Assembly: GCA_027943245.1 (NCBI GenBank)
Contig: JANDJZ010000045.1
Coordinates: 124,001-188,000 of the forward strand
Direction of reading: 5' to 3'
DNA length: 64,000 nucleotides
Origin: Acanthamoeba sp. SK_2022b
Lineage: Eukaryota > Discosea > Longamoebia > Acanthamoebidae
The stretch's first letter is position 1. Each line of letters begins with the position of its first letter. The position numbers and the translations under genes were made by a program. The notes under the pieces were generated by a model. The model was given only the letters and a program-made list of their open reading frames with translations. It was not told where the DNA came from and did not search any database. Shown piece after piece: positions 55,119 through 64,000 of this stretch.

Positions 55119-58100
55119 GTGTCTTTGGCGTGGCGTGCAGGTCGTGCCAGCGCAGATGGGAGCGACTGCAATCGTGCCGCGCCTATTACAGGTCGCCCCG
55201 AGAGATGAAGAAGAGAGAAGTACGTCTCTGTCTGTCTGTGTCACTCGAGCCTTGTCAAATATCGCTTGACTTTCCGATCCTGGGATCTCCTCAACCTGAT
55301 GGATGGTGGTTGTCCCCCCCCCCCTTTTTCCAGAGGATGATCAGCGCGAGCCGCAAGCGCCCTTGGACTGAACAAGAGGAGGCCAAACTCATGCGGGAGG
55401 TCGCCAGGCGGGGACTCCACTATGACAGCGGTACCGTGTCCTCCCCCGGGCTTGTCTTATCATGCGACTTACTGTTTTGCTGTTTTGTACGCGCGTGATG
55501 GCTCGATTGTTCGCACACAGAGCTGTGGGTCGAGCTGGAGTCCAAGTTCAGGCGGTCCGCGGGGGCGCTGCAGCTGCGTTGGTCGGAGCTGCACAGTCAG
55601 AGAGGCCGCGCCGTGAGCCTCAATAGCGACGACCAAAGCAGGTACGGCCCTTGCCTCCCTCCCTCCCTCCCTCTCTATCTCTTCGCTCCATGAGACTCGC
55701 GTGGCGACTTGTGACATCTCGGGTGTGTTTGGGGGGGGGGTCACCTCAGTGATGACTTTGACTACACGAAAGGGAAGGGGAAGAGGGGCGAGAGAAGGAG
55801 GAGGAGGAAGAAGACCGGTAAGGGGGGCGATGCATTGAACCGCAGGCGAAGTCGAAAGCTCGCGTTCCAATCGAGTCAGGAGGTCGACGCCTCCGCCGAG
55901 GAGGAGGAAGAGGAAGAGGAAAAGTCTTCATCAGATGAGCAGGAGCAGGAGCAGAAGAACAAGCGTCGACAAAAACGAGCTGGGGACGACGGAGCGGACG
56001 ATGGCAGGAACAAAGGCAAGGGCAAAGAGAAGGTCGGCGATGACGACAAGGATGAGAGCACGGACGAGCGGGAGCGGCGCAAGGTCGACAAGGCCCTGGC
56101 GCCCAGGCCTAGTTCCAGCTCGAGCTCCAGCTCGAGCCAGCAAATGGCTCGCTACCGCCGAAAGCAGGTGCAGGATGTCGATGATATCCAGGACGACGAC
56201 GACGACGAGAAGAAGAAGAAGAAGGCTAAAGGAGCGACCAGGCGTGAGGCGAGCGGCAACGAGGAGGAGGGCTCGCCCTACATCAGCCTCGACGAAATGG
56301 ACTACCCCGCGGTCCAAGGCCAGGACTCTCCCCATATCGAGTGGCCCACTGTTGGTGAGGACGGCCGTGATGACGTCAGCGGCGGCGTATGGCAGGACGT
56401 CGCCGACAACGACGGTGACGAGGAGATCCCCTGGGACGGAAGGTCAACCGCCAGAGAGGCCCAACCAACTCTCGACCGAGCGGACGAGGAGCAGGACGAC
56501 GAGCTGAAGGTCGAAAGAAGAGTCGCATCGCCGCAGGTATTGGAGGAGGAGGAGGAGGCCAGCGACGACGATCTCGTTATCATCGAGGTGGACTACCCTT
56601 GTCCCCCGAACGAACCGACCAGTCTGCACAAGCCTGCGGGCGACGACAGGCAAGAAGAGGCGGAAGAGGCGGAAGAGGAGGAAGAGGACGAGGGAGGGGA
56701 AGTGGGCGAAAGCAGTGAGGAGAGGAAGGAGAGGGAGAGGCTACAGGCAGAGAGGCTTCACGCGTGGGTGGAGCGTCAGCGCGAGTTGAACCTCGAGAAA
56801 TACGGCCAGCGGACGCTCTCTCCCAGGCTCGCCAGCAGGACTCTGCCGCGGCCGAACAGGCGGAGGCGCACAATCGCCGGAGAACATGAGGAAGAAGAAG
56901 AGCTGCAGCGCGAGCGTGCCGAAACCAGCGCCGAAGGAGCCCCACGTCACGGCGACGTCGACAAGATGAGACGACGGAAGCCAAGACGCACGATCAGCAC
57001 AGACCTTGCCGCGCAGGAGGGGGAGGGCGTTGACGATTTCCTCATGGGGCGGGACCGCAAGCGGCGCCGAGGGCACGAGAGTGCAGGCGAGGGGCCCGAC
57101 GGGGTGAGGAGTGAGGAAGAGCGGCGCAGCAAGCGAGCGCGCACCGACTCGGCGATGGACGAGAACGGCTGGGCGCCCGTTGTCGTCAATGCATTCCGAG
57201 GCTGCGAGGGCGAGGGCGAGGGCGAGGGCGAGGGCGAGGGCGAGGGCGAGGGCGAGGGCGAGGGCGAGGGCGAGGGCGAGGGCGAGGGCGAGGGCGAGGG
57301 CGAGGGCGAGGGCGAGAGAAGCAGAGAAACGGCGGAGGGTAGGGACCAGGAGGAGGAGCGGGAATGGGAGATGATCGCCCACTTAGAGACAGTCGCCCAC
57401 GAGAGAAGGGAAGCACTCAAGGCCAAGCGCAGACGTGCCCACGAGGAAGCCGTAGTCGGCGACGACGAGACCGCGGAGACCGAAGAGAGGGAGATTATAG
57501 AACGAATCGAGAGCGCGGTAGCCAAGAGGAAGAAGGCGGTCGACCGCGCCAGGCTCGAGCGAGCGAAGACGGCCGACAATTCCGAATGGCATGTCGTGTA
57601 CGGCGACGCGTACGAAGTCGAGGGCCAAGGCGCCGCCGAGAAGGCGACGATGAGCCGAGAGGCGCGGAACGAGGAGAGGAGACGAACCGAGCGCGACGTG
57701 ATCGCCGACATCGAGCGAGCGGTGCGGCGACAGCGGCGCAAGAGCCTCCAGGCCGAGCACCTGCGTGACCAGCGCGAGCGAGATGCGGCGGCATGCGCCG
57801 AGCGGCAGCGTGAAGCCCAGCTCGAGGTCCGCGAGCAGACGGTCAAGATCGAGAAGCTGCTGACCAAGAGGCGGCGCAGGCAATCGAGTCTAGGCCTCCC
57901 CGTTTTGGAAGGCCCAGGCCAAGCAGGCGACGGTGATGACGGCATGGACGAGCTTGAGGAAGACGTGGATCACACAGTGAAAGAGCTGAGGCGTCTGGTG
58001 GAGCGCCGCCGCCGCGAGCAGGAGGCGAGGAGGAGACAGCGACTCGAGGACGAGCGACGACAGGAAGCCGAGAGGCGTGTCCGGGAGGCGGAGGAGCGCA

Positions 58101-58144
58101 AAAGGGTCGAGCAGCTGCACCGCTACTGGCACCAGCGCGGTTGA
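53713..58144 (+). CDS. Chromo-barrel / SANT (Myb-like) protein with long charged simple-sequence arms
   Basis: A tiny first exon (53713-53748, MVRKKRASRMST) splices to 53825-53884 and then to 53944. Exons 2-3 give a chromo-barrel (Tudor-knot) domain as in MSL3/MRG15/Esa1: VAHDEEYEVQVLRTRVVNG then FVHWVGWGAEHDEWIPSANV. A long Lys/Glu/Gln tract (54197-54512), then a SANT/Myb repeat LRKPWTAHEVSQLEEAAEEA, WTHVASRLGNRTPKSCQRRW split by the (TG)n-containing intron. A second Myb-like unit: KRPWTEQEEAKLMREVARRG and ALQLRWSELHSQRG. The final exon (about 55750-58144) is some 800 codons of Glu/Arg-rich coiled coil with an acidic centre and an EG repeat (57206-57313). It stops TGA 58142-58144. Probably a chromatin reader; methyl-lysine binding not confirmed. 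Confidence 0.82.
54197..54512 (+). repeat. GAGAAG/GAGCAG coding repeat (Glu-Lys/Glu-Gln tract)
   Basis: A nearly pure purine run of about 300 bp inside the chromo-barrel gene, coding for EKEKEQ-type repeats. Homopurine mirror symmetry makes it a candidate for triplex (H-DNA) formation. Confidence 0.9.
55061..55117. repeat. (TG)28 microsatellite in chromo/SANT gene intron
   Basis: Lies between the exon ending GNRTPK and the exon starting SCQRRW, shortly after the donor. Confidence 0.95.
57206..57313 (+). repeat. (GAGGGC)18 coding hexanucleotide repeat
   Basis: Eighteen exact GAGGGC units, coding for (Glu-Gly)18 in the last exon of the chromo/SANT gene. The coding strand shows repeated GGG runs with 3-nt loops, a G-quadruplex pattern. 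Confidence 0.95.
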
Positions 58145-58518
58145 GCCTCCCCTCTGAGGATCAGACAACCGACATGTGCGCTAAGGTGTAAGGAGGAGGG
58201 CAGAGGGCAAGAGAACAATCATTCCTTGATTGGTTGAGAACGACACGAAAAGTAAGTGGGCGAGGAGGTCGGCCTTGCAAACTTTTGGCTTATGGGCAGC
58301 GAAGCTGTCTTCGTCCCTGGTGAAGCCATGTATGAGGGCTTTCCAACCTCCTTGTACAAGGGGTGATGCTTATCGGGTTCAAGCGCAAGGACGGCGTCGC
58401 GCAAAGGTTTGGCGTGGGCGAGAAGAAGGTAAGCAGGAAGGCTGTCTGAGTATACTTGATGCCAAAGCTCTACACGCAACCAACACGGCATGCCGCATGT
58501 GGGAAAGCCACCTCCCGC
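58145..58518. other. Convergent 3' flanks, no gene supported
   Basis: 374 bp between the chromo/SANT gene (+) and the ZnF-UBP/ARH gene (-). A minus-strand frame at 58219-58491 reads without stops but has no recognisable domain or ATG that fits; I treat it as chance or 3' UTR. Confidence 0.4.
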
Positions 58519-61026
58519 TCACGCGCCGTGCGACACGGGGTTTTTCTTGACCTTCTTGGCCTTCTGTCTGCGGTGGCTGTCCTCTTGATCTTCATCGACG
58601 TCGGTGTCGGCCTCCTCGGCCATCTCCTCGAACGACTGCTCGATCACAGCCTGCGCGACGTTGGTGAGGCCGAGCAGGTTGAGGAAGCGCACGACCTTGC
58701 GGTCGAGCCACGCCTTGTTGGGCATTGCCGCGAGCCAATCCTTCGGCAGTGCCGAGTACCCGTAGCGCGCTCCCCACAACGCGCCGCACACAGCACCGTT
58801 CCTGGTCGTTTTGTCAATGTGAGTCGGTGAGGCAACGAGGCGCAAGTGAGGAGAAGGCATACGTGTCGGCGTCACCTCCCTCGCGGATGAGCAAGTTGAT
58901 CATGTGCTTAAAGTCGCTGGACGCGCACAGGCCCCAGAAGCCCGACCCGACACACTTAAACGTGTAACCTATCTTGGACGCAGCGTCCAGCTCGAGGCTA
59001 TGCAGGCTGGCCTCCGAGGCGTCGCGCTTGATGTGTTGCTTGAACTCCTCCTCATATTGCGGCTCCAGCAGCTGCATGTCGTGCCACGTTGTCGTGTCAT
59101 CAGCCCAAGAGCAAAGACAAGTGCCAACTGGGGAGCGCGGCATACCTTGAGTCCATGGGCGACGGCCTCGTCGATGAGTTGCTGCAGACGCTCGCCAGAC
59201 CACTCGACGTCGTGGCGCTGGAGCATCATGGCGATGGCGGTGGCGGTCGCCACGGAGCTGGCCAGGCACCGCGAGTCAAAGTGAGTGACCTTGGCGATGC
59301 GGACGGTGTTGGCGACGACCCGGTCGAGGTCGTCGTGGTCAAGGATGCCCAGGACAGACGTTCGCATGACCGCCCCGTTGGGCGCGGCGTTGCGGTTGAG
59401 CCTGATCCAGGCGGCCTCGGCCGCGGCGTGCGGATCTTGCAGGAACTGCGGATGGTACACGACCTGAGCCGTGGTGGCGCCCAGCCCCATGCCCGACGCG
59501 TCGCCCAACTCGGGGAAGCCCCGTTCAATCCACCGCTGGCCATGCGCGACTGGGTGAGTGAGGCGCACAGCGTGATGCAGCGAAATGTGTCGCAGAAGGA
59601 GTAATAACGGTGGAGGCTGCGGTACCAGGAGCTTGGCTGCATAGCGGTGCTCGTCGACGGAGCCGTTAAGCTCGAGGATCGTCTCCAAGATGAGGATCAT
59701 CTGGTCGCTGTCATCGGTCCTGTGATATTGGTGTGGGGAGCAGTGTCCGCTTGATGAGCCATGGTCATGCAAGACACCTGTGTGAATGCACAGAATCTCA
59801 AGAGGGCGCCTACCAGTCGCCCCGCTTCCAGCGTCTATTGTGGGCGTTGAGTTGGTAGTCGGGAAAAGGCACGGCCTCGCTGCCATACACCCGCTGGATC
59901 TGCTTCTTGTTCATAAACTCGGTGGCTGATGATGCAGATAAAAATATAAAAAGTAGAAAGAAATATCAGTTAAAATAAAGCCCAGGCAAGGATGACACAG
60001 AGTGGATGAGGAGTGGCAACAGGCGCAAAAAGGAGAGGCCGCTTACCGAGCCCAACGGCGTCCCCCAGGCAGTTGCCATAGATGCAGCCGAGGATGCGAT
60101 CGATCTTCTTGTCGGCCAGCACCGACTGGTCCAGCTCAGCAAACCACCACGCGTCCTCGCCCGGCGGCCCCGACGACGAAGTTGACGACGACGACGGCGT
60201 ACCTTCCGCGTCCGTGTTGGGGACCGTCACGAGCTGGACTGTTGACGGCCAGTGGTCGCGAATGAGTCAAATATACCTAGCGTGAACGATCGCACGAGAG
60301 AGCGTACTCTCTTCTAGCGCAGCCTCACCGATGACCTTCCGCTCCTCGAATGGAGCACTGCCGAACTTGGCCTCGTGCAGAGCCGCGAACAAGGGCCACA
60401 GTTCCTGCAGGACGCAAGGCGTGTGTGAGACCCACATTCGCGGATGGGCGAGCTCCTCCAAGCTCGTATCCTTTTTTTTTTGGTGTGGACAGTCGTACTC
60501 TTGCAACGATGTAGCTTTCGCATTCGTAGCACCAGAACGACAGGTCGGAGAAGCTGTGGGCACGGCACGGTCCACAAAGCGTTGCGTTGTCCACGCGCAT
60601 TTCGAGTCGAGAAAAACGGCAGGCTGCCGTCAGCAGGCAGGTAGGCAGAATTACCTGCAGTTGATGGCGTGATGGGACTGCTCATGGTGTGCCGCTGCGT
60701 GTCCGTTGACGTAGCGGCTGCAGAAGACGCCGTAGCAGCCCAGGCACAGCCAATTCTCGCCAGCGTGCCCGCAGTCAATGCAGCCCCATTCCAGCAGCTC
60801 CGCTGCCCACAAGGTTAAGGTTAGGATTCCTTGCTCAGGTCGTTATTATTTGACTTTAACGCACCATCAACAACGAAGTTGGTTGGCTGTGCATGGACAT
60901 GAGTCTTTACGTGTGGGCAGTCCCTCTTCGGCTCCCTGTGTAAAGATTGTCAAGAACTATGCAAAAGGCAAAGATCTGCAGCGGCCAGTACACCGAAAAT
61001 CCAGCAAGGTCGTCATCCTGGTTCAT
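58519..61026 (-). CDS. ZnF-UBP domain fused to ADP-ribosylglycohydrolase (ARH)
   Basis: Likely start ATG 61026 (MNQDDDLAG). Exon to 60865 carries RDCPHVKTHVHAQPTNFVVD, phase-matched to exon 60802-60655 (ELLEWGCIDCGHAGENWLCL, GCYGVFCSRYVNGHAAAHHE), exon 60553-60499 (FSDLSFWCYECESYIVAR), exon 60404-60329 and exon from 60238. Together these give a full ZnF-UBP: CPH, CxxC, CxxC, Cys, three His, CxxC; the ubiquitin-tail pocket residues (Trp in ENW, Arg in SRY, Trp and Tyr in FWCY) are kept. The ARH domain starts RILGCIYGNCLGDAVGLATE, has WTDDSDQMILIL (Mg-binding DD), PNGAVMRTSVLG, and the second metal motif EGGDADTNGAVCGALWGARY across an intron. It stops at 58519. The first exon and its splice site are the weakest part. 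It should bind free ubiquitin C-termini and cleave ADP-ribose bonds. Confidence 0.85.
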
Positions 61027-61373
61027 CTTTGGTGTGGCTTTCCACGAACTGTATTCTTTTCTATGTGCGCTAATCCTTTTTATTTCTTGCAAGTAATTGG
61101 TTATTTACAAGCGAAAAATGAAATGTACCGGAGTGATTACTTGGGACTGGCAAAATCATCTCAGGGCAGCACCAATGTTTGCAAGTGCACTGGTGGATCT
61201 CCTCCAATGGTAGATGGAAAGATCATGGAACTGAAGGAGCTGTGCCCCATGGTTCTGTACTTGCATGGTTTTCCTTATGTCGCAAGCTGCCCTGACTTTG
61301 ATCATGCAAAATTTGGAAAAAAAAATATCAACCTGTGAATAGGTTGAAATGGATGAGTGCACAAAAAAACGCT
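61027..61373. other. AT-rich flank upstream of ZnF-UBP/ARH gene, no gene seen
   Basis: 347 bp between the gene start and the mariner-like element. Likely holds the ZnF-UBP/ARH promoter. Short frames here match nothing I know. Confidence 0.45.
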
Positions 61374-61561
61374 ATTGATGTTCCACGGTTTTGTGGCACC
61401 CAAGCTCAAGAAACCTGACAAATGTCACTCTTGGTGCCTCAGACCTTGGTTTGGGTGTCAGGTTTCCTGAACCAGGCGCTGTGACAAGAGTTTGAGTTGT
61501 TGGCACTTGCAGTGCAAGTTTCTGTCAGAAAAAAGCATTTTTTTTGTATTTAAATTTTGGA

Positions 61562-61784
61562 CTGGTCAGCAGTCATGCTGGTTGGCAGTCGTGGCCATTG
61601 GTTGGCGGTCTTGCTGGTCAGTTGGCAGTCATGCTGGTCAGCAGTCAGCATTCATGCTGGTCAGCAGTTGCAGCCATTGGTTGGCGGTCATGCTGGTCCA
61701 CAGTCAGCAAGCATGCTGGTTGGCAAGCACACTGGTCAGCAGTCTTGCTGGTCAGACTGGGCAGCGGTCAGCAGCCATGGCTGG
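61562..61784. repeat. GCTGGTCAGCAGTCA-type minisatellite
   Basis: Imperfect tandem copies of about 15-30 bp built from CATGCTGGTCAGCAGTC and GGTTGGCGGTC, inside the mariner-like element downstream of its transposase (3' side). Confidence 0.8.
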
Positions 61785-61830
61785 CATCAGGGGTGGGGGT
61801 GGTGATGGTGGCAGTCAACCAAGGGCAAGG

Positions 61831-63344
61831 TCATGACACCATGATCTGCAGCATGTTCATGCCACTACCAAAGAACAGAGCCCACTCCTGCTGCCAGCAC
61901 ATAGATGCTGGCTCAAGGTCATTGAAGAGCTCCAGGTGTAGTAGCTTGCCGCAGAAGGGGAGAGTGTTGGCACACTGGTTGTAGTACCTGGCAACGTGAG
62001 TGGAGTAGTGCACAGCATTGTTGGCTGTGATTGTCGCCAGACCCTCTCTGATGGCCTCCTCAAGCCCAGCACAGTTGGAGAAGGTAGCCCACCACACATA
62101 GGCCTTGATTTTCACAAACACATACTCAATGGGGTTCATGAAGGGGGAATAGGGCAGGAGGAAGAGGTGGCAGATGCCTTGGTTCTGTGTGGAGACAAAG
62201 AGAAGGGAGGAGCAAGTCAGCATGCACACCCACACGCACACACACACAACAAACAAGGGGAGATACCTTGAGCAGCTCAAGAGTCACATGGATCTCATTG
62301 GTGTGATGGATCAATGCATTGTCAAGGAGGATGAGCACGTTCTTGGGCAGCAGTGGTAGGAGGTCAAGCAGGAAGAGGCAGAAGTCATCTGCTGTCATCC
62401 CACGCTTGCCCTTCTCACAGCTATGGACAAACTTGTGAAAGATCATCCCAGTCTTGCACAGGGCAGCAATGAGGGTCACGTTGTTGCCCTTGGGCAGCAC
62501 CAAGAGCCATGCTGGTGTGCCCTTGAGCGAACAGCCCTTTGTGACACGCACATGTAGATTGCTGGGCATCTCATCAATGAAGACAAGGGGGCAGCCCATG
62601 AACTCTTGCATGCGATTCACAACAAAGTCATACCATTGCATCTTGACCAAGTCTGTGTTCCATTGCTCAGGGATGATGATGAGGTCCTTGTACAACACAT
62701 CCACAGTCTCAAAGATCCTCTCAAGCACACATGTCCTTGCCACACTGCATGTGGAGGTGGGCAAGGATGTCCTTGAGGGTGAGCCATGGCGTGGCCTCAA
62801 TCCAGTCAAGGATAAGAGCCACATCCTCACCATCAAGCTTGGGCTTGGGACCACAACACTTCTTGGTCGGCCATGGTGGAGCGTCATCACCAAGAGCAAG
62901 GGCCTGCTCTTGGTCCTCCTCATCTTGTGCAGCTCGTGAGATGCAATGCGCTGAAGACAAGGAGATGTTGTAGGCCTGTGCTGCCTCTGTTGGGGTCATC
63001 TCCCCCCTGAGCACCTTCTTGCCAACAAGGGCTCACACTTCCTCACTGATCATCTGCTTCCTCACACCTTCCTTGGGTGGTTCTATCCCAGCCACTTCCT
63101 CTCCTCATGTGGCAACCAACTGCACCAGCGCTTCTTTCTTCCTCTCACTTGCTTCCACTTGTGTGACAAGCATGCGGAGCTTCTTCCTCTTCCTCTTCCA
63201 CTTCTCTGTGAGCTGGTCGTTCTCCTTGGAGACTAGCACCAGTGCCTCTTGTGGGTGGACATAGGGTAGCTCAATGGAGGTGGGGGCGTTGTGTGGCAAG
63301 CTGTGGTGGAGCTCATCCTCGCTCAAGATCTCTTCGACGTTCAT
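61831..63344 (-). pseudogene. Broken Tc1/mariner-family transposase
   Basis: Begins ATG 63344 (MNVEEILSEDELHHSL) and ends TGA 61831. An HTH-like segment (VLRGEMTPTEAAQAYNISL) precedes the DDE core: LVFIDEMPSNLHVRVTKG (first Asp), NVLILLDNALIHHTN (second Asp) and LPYSPFMNPIEYVFVKIKAY (Glu). A GT-AG intron of about 85 bp lies between ELLK and NQGICHL (62185-62270). It is broken by two in-frame TGA codons (near 63096 and 63033) and a frameshift near 62725. The two stops could each come from one C-to-T change in a CGA Arg codon. It is unlikely to make a working enzyme. Confidence 0.87.
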
Positions 63345-63524
63345 TGTGGCTGAAAATAAAAACGAATTCAGGTGCCAAATACTTGAGCTTTTGTGTCTGC
63401 GTTCTGTTCTTGCCTTTCACAAAATCTGAATTTGGGTGCATGGACCTGGGCTTTCCTGCCAGAATCCTGGCCGCAGGGTCAGGAAACCCGCACCTCTGAA
63501 CCAAGAAACTGTGGAACGTCAATA

Positions 63525-64000
63525 GTCATCTACTGCTGGTGCTTGGTACAATTAAAGGTTTGTTTTGATTAATCAAAATGTTCCTAACTAACGCGCTGAT
63601 CATACTGTACGCAGGCAGGAGTGGCAAGGCGGTTGCCCAACAAGACCACCAACGTCCTGTCGTCCGACAACACTGCGACCCCAAACGGGGAAGCTGACGC
63701 AAGCGACGCCACCGAGACCGACCAAGTCACGAGTTATACCGCTCACCCACCAGACCCCGTCACCAAAGTGGTCGAACATCACGATCATAACGTGGACAAT
63801 CCATTAGTCTTCGACTTTGAAACCCTATGGAACTCTTCCGCGGTGCGCGACACCATGCCGGTTCGGTCAGAAACGGACGACGAGCCTTTGTCAGAGGCGC
63901 TTTACAAGATGCGAGGGCATTAGCCTTCAACTGAGTTACACCCTTGCGAACAAAGTTTACACACATCCTAGGCATCGCCAAGTCTCGCAATGAGGCCCTT
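63525..64000 (+). other. Possible exon of unknown protein at window end
   Basis: After a candidate acceptor (ACTGTACGCAG, about 63604-63614) a frame runs AGVARRLPNKTTNVLSSDNT to a stop at 63923, about 103 residues, hydrophilic and Asp/Thr-rich (PLVFDFETLWNSS). No ATG starts it, so it would be an internal or last exon, with earlier exons left of the mariner-like element or none at all. I recognise no family. Confidence 0.3.

Larger units (their letters stand above)
61374..63522 (-). mobile_element. Degenerate Tc1/mariner-like DNA transposon
   Basis: About 2.15 kb bounded by TA (61372-61373 and 63523-63524). The ends are inverted repeats: left TTGATGTTCCACGGTTT, right (reverse) TTGACGTTCCACAGTTT. 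A shared sub-terminal GGTTTCCTGA block lies some 70-80 bp inside the left end and about 28 bp inside the right end. TA flanks, TIR and DDE transposase agree with Tc1/mariner. Confidence 0.85.

Noticed and set aside
56741..57945. Minus-strand frames with Ala-Leu and Ser-Pro repeats
   Set aside because: They mirror the (GAGGGC)18 and Arg/Glu-rich coding sequence of the last chromo/SANT exon.
58219..58491. Open minus-strand frame downstream of the ARH domain
   Set aside because: The ARH frame already ends at 58519; no splice joins the two convincingly and no domain is seen.
60047..60230. Separate ARH gene starting at 60230
   Set aside because: The codon there is GTG inside an exon; a phase-matched acceptor at 60238 joins it to the ZnF-UBP exons.
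1..64000. CRISPR arrays, operons, prophage or bacterial-type defence islands
   Set aside because: The window is intron-rich nuclear DNA; no direct-repeat/spacer arrays or polycistronic layout were seen.

Overview
This is a nuclear DNA window from a GC-rich, intron-dense unicellular eukaryote. Almost every gene is split by short GT-AG introns of about 50-150 bp, intergenic gaps are small, and the protein set (RhoGEFs, MORN proteins, a PB1-PAS signalling protein, F-box/WD40, chromo-barrel/SANT) suits a free-living amoebozoan. Acanthamoeba is my best guess. That assignment is inferred from gene style and content, not from a database match. Gene ends below were set by following reading frames across plausible splice sites; internal exon borders are approximate unless stated.

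Layout. 1-13.4 kb: the 3' part of an M13 (neprilysin-type) metallopeptidase, a small hypothetical gene, an F-box/WD40 protein, an AT-hook/extended-PHD/SET protein (-), an AlkD-type DNA glycosylase (-), a MORN-repeat protein and a LysM protein. 13.8-28.1 kb: a DH-PH RhoGEF (-), a Nop6-like RRM/RGG nucleolar protein (-), ATP synthase subunit epsilon (-), a SAM-PB1-PAS-PAS-PAS protein, a CCCH-finger methyltransferase and a CCA-adding tRNA nucleotidyltransferase (-). 28.1-30.6 kb: an AT-richer tRNA cluster (three identical elongator tRNA-Met, one tRNA-Gly, one tRNA-Glu) with two copies of a ~143-bp inverted-repeat element. 30.6-44.6 kb: an LYR-motif protein, S-adenosylmethionine synthetase, an intact Mutator-like (MULE) transposon with perfect 9-bp target duplication, TFIIIB subunit Brf1, a membrane protein, phosphopantetheine adenylyltransferase, a linker histone and a paraoxonase-like protein (-).

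44.6-46.6 kb is a gene-free AT-rich stretch with a MITE-like hairpin. 46.6-58.1 kb: an ABM-like small protein (-), a very large proline-rich/DH-PH/MORN protein (-) and a very large chromo-barrel/SANT protein with simple-sequence coding tracts. 58.5-61.0 kb (-) holds the most striking gene: a ubiquitin-binding ZnF-UBP domain spliced in frame to an ADP-ribosylglycohydrolase. 61.4-63.5 kb is a degenerate Tc1/mariner-like element, and the last 0.5 kb holds a possible exon of unknown affiliation.

Most genes are unrelated housekeeping or signalling genes. Loose themes are chromatin (SET, linker histone, chromo/SANT), Rho/actin signalling (two DH-PH genes), tRNA supply (tRNA cluster, CCA enzyme, Brf1), and ubiquitin/ADP-ribose crosstalk in the fusion gene.
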